This document shows positions 59,609 through 64,000 of a stretch of 64,000 nt of DNA, piece after piece. Under the pieces are notes generated by a model. That model was given only the letters and a program-made list of their open reading frames with translations. It was not told the DNA's origin and did not search any database. Position 1 is the stretch's first letter. The number at the start of each line of letters is the position of its first letter. Source of the stretch: Isosphaeraceae bacterium (GTDB lineage: Bacteria > Planctomycetota > Planctomycetia > Isosphaerales > Isosphaeraceae); NCBI GenBank assembly GCA_021324445.1, contig JAJPJC010000450.1, forward strand, positions 1 through 64,000. Direction: 5' to 3'. The position numbers and the translations under genes are program-made.

Positions 59609-61105
59609 TCACAGCCTTGGGACCGCTTCGAGGGCCCTCGAGCGGAGCGCCGAATGGCGCCGGCTGTAGCCGAAATAGATCACCAGGCCGAGGACCAGCC
59701 AGACCAGGAGTCGCAGCCAATTCTCGGGGCCAAGGTGGAACATCATGTAACCGTTGACGAGCATGCTCAGGGTGGCGACCAGGGGGACCATCGGGGCGCG
59801 GAACGGGCGGGGCATGTCGGGGTCGGTGATCCGCAAGATCCAGACCGCAACCGAGACGACGATGAAGGCGAAGAGGGTGCCGATGCTGACCAGGTCGGCG
59901 AGGAATCCCAGGGGGGCCAGCGCGGCCGCGGCCGCGACCACGACGCCGACCACGATGGTTGCCTTCCAGGGTGTCTTGAACCGGGGATGGACCGCCGCGA
60001 AGAGGCCCTGGGGGAGCAAGCCGTCCCGGGCCATCGCCAGGAGGATCCGCGGTTGACTGAGGTTGCCGACCAAAAGCGAGCTGGTCATGCCGGCGAGGAT
60101 GCCCAGGGTGACCAGGCCGCCGGCGAACGTGAGGCCCTTGGCGTGCAAGGCCGCCGCCAGCGGGGCGTTGATGTCGATCTGGCCATAGGGGATCATTCCA
60201 GTCAGGACGGCCGCGACCGCGACATACAACACGGTGCAGATCGTCAGCGCCCCCATGATGCCGATCGCCAGGTCCCGCTGCGGCCGGCGGGCTTCCTCGG
60301 CGTGCGTCGAGATCGAGTCGAATCCGATGTAGGCGAAGAAGATCCGGCCCGCGCCCTCGGCCACCCCGCTCCAGCCCTTCTCCTCGTGCAGGAACGGCCG
60401 CCAGTTCCTGGGTTCCAGATACGATGCTCCGATCCCCACCACCGTCAGGATGACGGCGATATTCAGCAACACCATCGCGGCGTTGAACCCCGCGCTCTCC
60501 CGGATCCCGATCACCAGGATGACCGTCACGGCGGCCGTGATGAAGACCGCGGGGAGGTTGCACCACGCCTGGGCCGTCTGGCCGTCGGGGAGGGTCACGC
60601 TCCGGAGGAAGAAGACCCCCCGCTGGACATCGAAGTCCCAGGGTGCCGACTGGAGCCGGGGGTCGATCGACACCGCCAAGACATGCCGCAGCAGGGCATC
60701 GAGGTAGTTCGACCAGCCGGCGGCGACGACGCTCGAGCCGATGGCATATTCCAGGATCAGGTCCCAGCCGATGACCCAGGCCAGCAGCTCGCCGAGCGTC
60801 GCGTAGGCATAGGTATACGCACTGCCGGCCACCGGCACCATGCTGGCCAGCTCCGAGTAGCACAGCGCCGCGAACCCGCAGCCGACGGCCGCCAGCAGGA
60901 AGGACAGCACCAGGGACGGACCCGCGAACTCCCTGGCGACGAATCCCGTCTGCACGTACAGCCCCGTGCCGATCGTCGCGCCCACGCCGAGGCCCGTCAG
61001 GGCCAGCGGACCGAGCCGCCGATTGAGCCGGTCGCCGTCGTTCATCTCGCCGATCAACTGGGCGACATCTTTGCGGCGAAACAGGCTCGACGAGAACCAT
61101 CCCAT
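59609..61105 (-). CDS. APC-superfamily amino-acid permease
   Basis: A 498-residue permease with about twelve to fourteen membrane helices, similar to the cationic amino-acid transporter (CAT/YfnA) group. GLGVGATIGTGLYVQTG is the first-helix substrate loop, SAYTYAYATLGELLAWVIGW the third helix, and FFAYIGFDSISTHAEEARRP the sixth helix with its conserved signature. It would import amino acids. ATG 61105 has GGAGG eight bases upstream and was chosen over the open frame to 61351, whose residues are not permease-like. First of a two-gene set with the MFS transporter. Confidence 0.87.
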   Translation of the reverse strand: MGWFSSSLFRRKDVAQLIGEMNDGDRLNRRLGPLALTGLGVGATIGTGLYVQTGFVAREFAGPSLVLSFLLAAVGCGFAALCYSELASMVPVAGSAYTYAYATLGELLAWVIGWDLILEYAIGSSVVAAGWSNYLDALLRHVLAVSIDPRLQSAPWDFDVQRGVFFLRSVTLPDGQTAQAWCNLPAVFITAAVTVILVIGIRESAGFNAAMVLLNIAVILTVVGIGASYLEPRNWRPFLHEEKGWSGVAEGAGRIFFAYIGFDSISTHAEEARRPQRDLAIGIMGALTICTVLYVAVAAVLTGMIPYGQIDINAPLAAALHAKGLTFAGGLVTLGILAGMTSSLLVGNLSQPRILLAMARDGLLPQGLFAAVHPRFKTPWKATIVVGVVVAAAAALAPLGFLADLVSIGTLFAFIVVSVAVWILRITDPDMPRPFRAPMVPLVATLSMLVNGYMMFHLGPENWLRLLVWLVLGLVIYFGYSRRHSALRSRALEAVPRL

Positions 61106-61435
61106 CCCAGCAGTCCTCCGGTCGCCGATTTGGATCGCTCGCGATCCCTGAAGCCGGCTCCGAAGGGGAGGGTCGGAACCGCCGTACCGGGGCTCGGCCG
61201 CCGAGGTCCGCGCCGGGCGGTCGAATCCAGCGAGTCCACAGCCTACGACAGACGAGCCGGCTGCGTAAAGGGACACGGCCGGCTCGAGCAACGGCGTCCC
61301 CAGGGAGTTGGTGCCGTGCCGGCTGCTCGGCCTTTCTCCCGGAGTTCGCAAGGCTTAGAATCGGGGGACCGCCCGAGGATTCGCACAGGCGGTGTGCTCG
61401 CGATCGATCGCCGACGAACCCCGAGGACCCCGCCC
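61106..61435. other. Divergent intergenic region
   Basis: Gap between the minus-strand permease and the plus-strand acyltransferase-like gene; it should hold both promoters. No repeat or gene recognised. Confidence 0.4.
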
Positions 61436-62626
61436 ATGAAGCCCGATCCCGATGGCCCGCCGACCCGTCTCCGCTCGCTCGACGCCTATCGAGGGTTCGT
61501 GATGCTGGCGATGGCCTCGGGGGGCGCCGGCATGCTGGCTGGCTTCCCCAATCATAGTGAGTCGTTCGGGTCCAACCTGGTCGACGCGCTGCGGCAACAG
61601 CTCGACCACGTGCCGTGGCGCGGCGGTGTCTTCTGGGACATGATCCAGCCGTCGTTCATGTTCCTGGTGGGCGTGGCGATGCCGTTCTCCTACGCCAACC
61701 GGAGCGCCCGGGGCGAGACCTGGCCCCGGATGTTCGCCCACGCGCTGGTTCGCTCCGCGGTCCTGATCGCGCTGGCGGTCTTCCTGGCGTCCAACGGCAG
61801 CCGGTACACGCACTACTCGTTCGTCAACGTGCTCGGGCAGATCGGGCTCGGCTACACGTTCGTGTTCTTGCTGCTGGGGCACCGGCCGGCCGTCCAGCTC
61901 GCCGCAGCCCTGGCAATCCTGGTTGCGGACTGGCTGCTCTTCGCGTGGTATCCCCTGCCCGCCTCGGATTTTCCCCTCGCCAAATACGGCGCCGCGGACG
62001 CGGGGATCATGATGCCGGGCTTCTTCGCCCACTGGAACAAGAATACGAACGTCGCCGCGGCGTTCGACCGATGGTTCCTCAACCTCTTCCCGCAGCCGCC
62101 GGGTCATCCGTTTCGCTTCAACGAGGGAGGATACGCAACGCTGAACTTTATCCCATCGATGGCGACGATGCTCTTCGGCGTGCTGGCCGGCGAGCTCCTC
62201 CGCTGGCAGCGCGACCGGCTGGCCAAGCTCCGCATCCTACTCGTGGCTGGCGCGGTCTGCTGCTCGTTGGGAATGGTCCTCGACACGACGGTCTGCCCCA
62301 TCGTCAAGCGGATCTGGACCCCGTCGTGGACCGTCTACTCGACCGGCTGGACTTGCTGGATGCTGGCGGCGTTCTACGGCCTGATCGACGTGGCCGGTTT
62401 CCGCCGATGGTCGTTCCCCCTGGCCGTCGTCGGCATGAACTCGATCGCCATCTATCTCATGGCCCAGCTCATGAAGCCGTTCGTCGCGACCACGTTGCGC
62501 ACCCACCTCGGACCGGACATCTTCACCGGAACCTACGGCCCGCTCATCCGGGCGACGTCGATTCTGCTCGTGTTCTGGCTGATTTGTTTCTGGATGTACC
62601 GGCAGCGGATCTTCCTCAAGATCTGA
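61436..62626 (+). CDS. Acyltransferase-like membrane protein (heparan-alpha-glucosaminide N-acetyltransferase type)
   Basis: A 396-residue protein with about ten membrane helices. The start RLRSLDAYRGFVMLAMASGG is characteristic of the acyltransferase_3-related DUF5009/HGSNAT family. Helices such as WDMIQPSFMFLVGVAMPFSY, FVNVLGQIGLGYTFVFLLLG and AVVGMNSIAIYLMAQL continue the pattern. A His-rich loop (FFAHWNKNTN) follows the fifth helix. Relatives transfer acetyl groups to sugars across the membrane, so modification of a cell-surface glycan is possible. GAGGA lies upstream of ATG 61436. Confidence 0.83.
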   Translation: MKPDPDGPPTRLRSLDAYRGFVMLAMASGGAGMLAGFPNHSESFGSNLVDALRQQLDHVPWRGGVFWDMIQPSFMFLVGVAMPFSYANRSARGETWPRMFAHALVRSAVLIALAVFLASNGSRYTHYSFVNVLGQIGLGYTFVFLLLGHRPAVQLAAALAILVADWLLFAWYPLPASDFPLAKYGAADAGIMMPGFFAHWNKNTNVAAAFDRWFLNLFPQPPGHPFRFNEGGYATLNFIPSMATMLFGVLAGELLRWQRDRLAKLRILLVAGAVCCSLGMVLDTTVCPIVKRIWTPSWTVYSTGWTCWMLAAFYGLIDVAGFRRWSFPLAVVGMNSIAIYLMAQLMKPFVATTLRTHLGPDIFTGTYGPLIRATSILLVFWLICFWMYRQRIFLKI

Positions 62627-62773
62627 GGTCGGATCGCCCTGTCCCAGGCACGGAGCGTTGCAGTGGGGCCAAGACATCCGGCCGGCCGGGTCGCCCCGAA
62701 CGTCGAAGCCTTTCCCGGCTTCCCGCCACGGTTGTATGATGGGCGCTCATCCGGCGATCTGGAGGCCCATCCC

Positions 62774-64000
62774 ATGTCGCAATCGACGGCTGCTCGGAAC
62801 GGACACTTCGGCATCGCCGTGGGACGGCGTACGGTGGTCCTCGCGATCGGGGCCGCCGTGCTGGTCGCTCTGGTCGGCGGCCTGGTGGTCGCGACGTTTC
62901 AGCGGCAAGAGGACGAGCGCCGGCTGCGCCAGGCCGAGTCCAGCTTCGAGAAGGCCAACGACACCATCGAACGGCTGCTGACCCGGATCGGCCAGGAGCG
63001 GCTCAAGGGCCTGCCCCAGATGGAGTCGCTCCGCTCGGAGCTGCTGGAGGATGCGCTCCAGTTCCAGCTCGGGTTGCTCACGGACCATAGCGACGACCCC
63101 GCGGTCCTCTTCCGGGTCGCCCGGGCGGCGCGGATGGCGGCCGGGCTCCAGGTCCAGCTCAACCGGCTCGATGAGGCCGAACGGACCTGTCGGCAAGCGC
63201 TCACGATCCTCGACGATCTCACCGCGCGCTCACCGCGCGAGCTGAGCTACCGTCGCGAGCGCGCCTCGGTCCTGGATACGATGGGCCTGGCGCTGGCCAC
63301 GCTGGGACGGATCAGCGATGCCGAGGCGGCCTACCGCCTGGCCATGGAGGTGCGCGGCCTGATCGTCATGGAGGTGCCCGGTTCCGGCGAGGACCGCTGG
63401 CGAATGGCCGTCTGCCTGGACCACCTCGGCGTCTTGTGTCGCGACGCCGGGCGCTGGGATGAGGCCGAACATTTCTTCGTCCGCGGCCGCCAGCTCTGCC
63501 TGGCCAATCCGCCGTCGAGCCCCGCCGACCCGCGCGTCCACCAGGAGCTCGTGACGATCCTCGGCCACCTCAGCCAGGTCCTGATGAACCGCGGGCGATG
63601 GACCGAGGCCCTCCAGGGTTACGCCCATGCCGTTCGCGTGCAAAAGGCGCTGGTCCAGGCGTCGCCCCGCACGAGTGCCTACCGCGAGCTGCTGGTGACC
63701 CTCTTGCTCAGCCAGGCCGGCGCGCTGGCGGCCAATCGCCAGCCGGACCAGGCCGAGCGCACCCTGGTGGAAGCGCGCGAGCTGTCTCAGCGCCTGCGGG
63801 CCGACTTCCCGGCAGTCCCCGCCTACCACGAGCTGGCCGCTACCGTCTTGAGCAATCTGGCCAATCTCATCCGGACGGATCCCGCTCGAGCGGCCGAGGC
63901 GCGCGCGATCCTCGACACGGCGATCGCGCTTCAGGAGCAGCTCGTCGCCATGGCCGAGGCGGTCCCGGAGTACCGCTCCAAGCTGGCGTCGATGTGCGAT
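62774..64000 (+). CDS. Membrane-anchored TPR protein (3' end beyond the window)
   Basis: An open frame of 409 codons that runs off the window. One N-terminal membrane helix (VVLAIGAAVLVALVGGLVVA, residues 21-40) is followed by a coiled-coil linker (ERRLRQAESSFEKANDTIER) and repeated helix pairs of the TPR type (LQVQLNRLDEAERTCRQALT, ALATLGRISDAEAAYRLAME, LMNRGRWTEALQGYAHAVRV). This architecture is the common C-terminal part of planctomycete Ser/Thr kinase proteins, but no kinase domain is present before the ATG. GGAGG precedes ATG 62774. A scaffold or sensor role is likely. Confidence 0.8.
   Translation, partial: MSQSTAARNGHFGIAVGRRTVVLAIGAAVLVALVGGLVVATFQRQEDERRLRQAESSFEKANDTIERLLTRIGQERLKGLPQMESLRSELLEDALQFQLGLLTDHSDDPAVLFRVARAARMAAGLQVQLNRLDEAERTCRQALTILDDLTARSPRELSYRRERASVLDTMGLALATLGRISDAEAAYRLAMEVRGLIVMEVPGSGEDRWRMAVCLDHLGVLCRDAGRWDEAEHFFVRGRQLCLANPPSSPADPRVHQELVTILGHLSQVLMNRGRWTEALQGYAHAVRVQKALVQASPRTSAYRELLVTLLLSQAGALAANRQPDQAERTLVEARELSQRLRADFPAVPAYHELAATVLSNLANLIRTDPARAAEARAILDTAIALQEQLVAMAEAVPEYRSKLASMCD

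Noticed and set aside
59654-61435. Upstream extension of the acyltransferase-like gene
   Set aside because: The long open stretch is antisense to the permease; the family N-terminus begins at 61436.

Overview
The window is high-GC DNA that reads as a chromosomal segment of a planctomycete, most likely from the Isosphaeraceae. The evidence is a DUF1559 prepilin-like protein with the H-x9-DG tail motif, a secreted DUF1080 protein, two Ser/Thr-rich proteins carrying the planctomycete N-terminal LExR motif, an exosortase/EpsI pair inside an exopolysaccharide locus, short ECF-type sigma factors and heme c proteins with CxxCH motifs. There are no rRNA or tRNA genes and no CRISPR array. The 3' end cuts through a TPR protein.

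Layout. 0-5.2 kb: FGGY sugar kinase, a HicAB toxin-antitoxin pair and a TPR/O-GlcNAc-transferase-like protein. 5.2-9.2 kb (minus): a WD40 remnant, a YHS-domain secreted protein split by an in-frame TAG, and a redoxin/heme c/copper-monooxygenase-like fusion. 9.4-16.6 kb (plus): a lipoyl-like domain lacking its lysine, a Nudix hydrolase, an ECF sigma factor, a Ser-rich secreted protein, tmk-holB, a JmjC-like cupin and a DUF1080 protein. 17.2-35.2 kb (plus): one long exopolysaccharide locus with a priming phosphoglycosyltransferase, Wzc-like tyrosine kinase, O-antigen-ligase-like protein, FHA-TPR membrane protein, exosortase, EpsI, GDP-mannose dehydratase, three GT4 enzymes, a Wzy-like polymerase and a GT2. 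35.2-41.3 kb (minus): a Ser/Thr-rich secreted protein, then four enzymes that fit hydroxyproline catabolism. 41.3-42.6 kb: a gene-free stretch. 42.6-50 kb: a prepilin-like protein, then (minus) a 1386-residue heme/HEAT protein with two paralogous membrane proteins. 50-58.2 kb: a secreted propeller-like protein, HigBA, gene fragments (class V aminotransferase, sigma factor), a HAF-type protein, an amidohydrolase-dipeptidase fusion and a PIN protein beside an inverted-repeat element. 58.3-64 kb: MFS and APC transporters, an acyltransferase-like membrane protein and a partial TPR protein.

How the genes work together. The EPS locus contains priming, chain-length/kinase, polymerisation and sugar-transfer functions, with exosortase and EpsI in its centre and a phosphopeptide-binding FHA protein as a possible Ser/Thr-phosphorylation input. 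The hydroxyproline cluster contains epimerase, FAD dehydrogenase and deaminase-like enzymes, plus an enolase-superfamily enzyme that may handle a second hydroxyproline isomer. The last step, 2-oxoglutarate semialdehyde dehydrogenase, is not in the window.

The most unusual feature is the intergenic DNA. At least ten gaps hold fold-back repeats of mutually unrelated sequence, each a pair of inverted arms. Several overlap gene ends and supply a start codon or a C-terminal tail. One 150-bp element occurs twice in opposite orientation.
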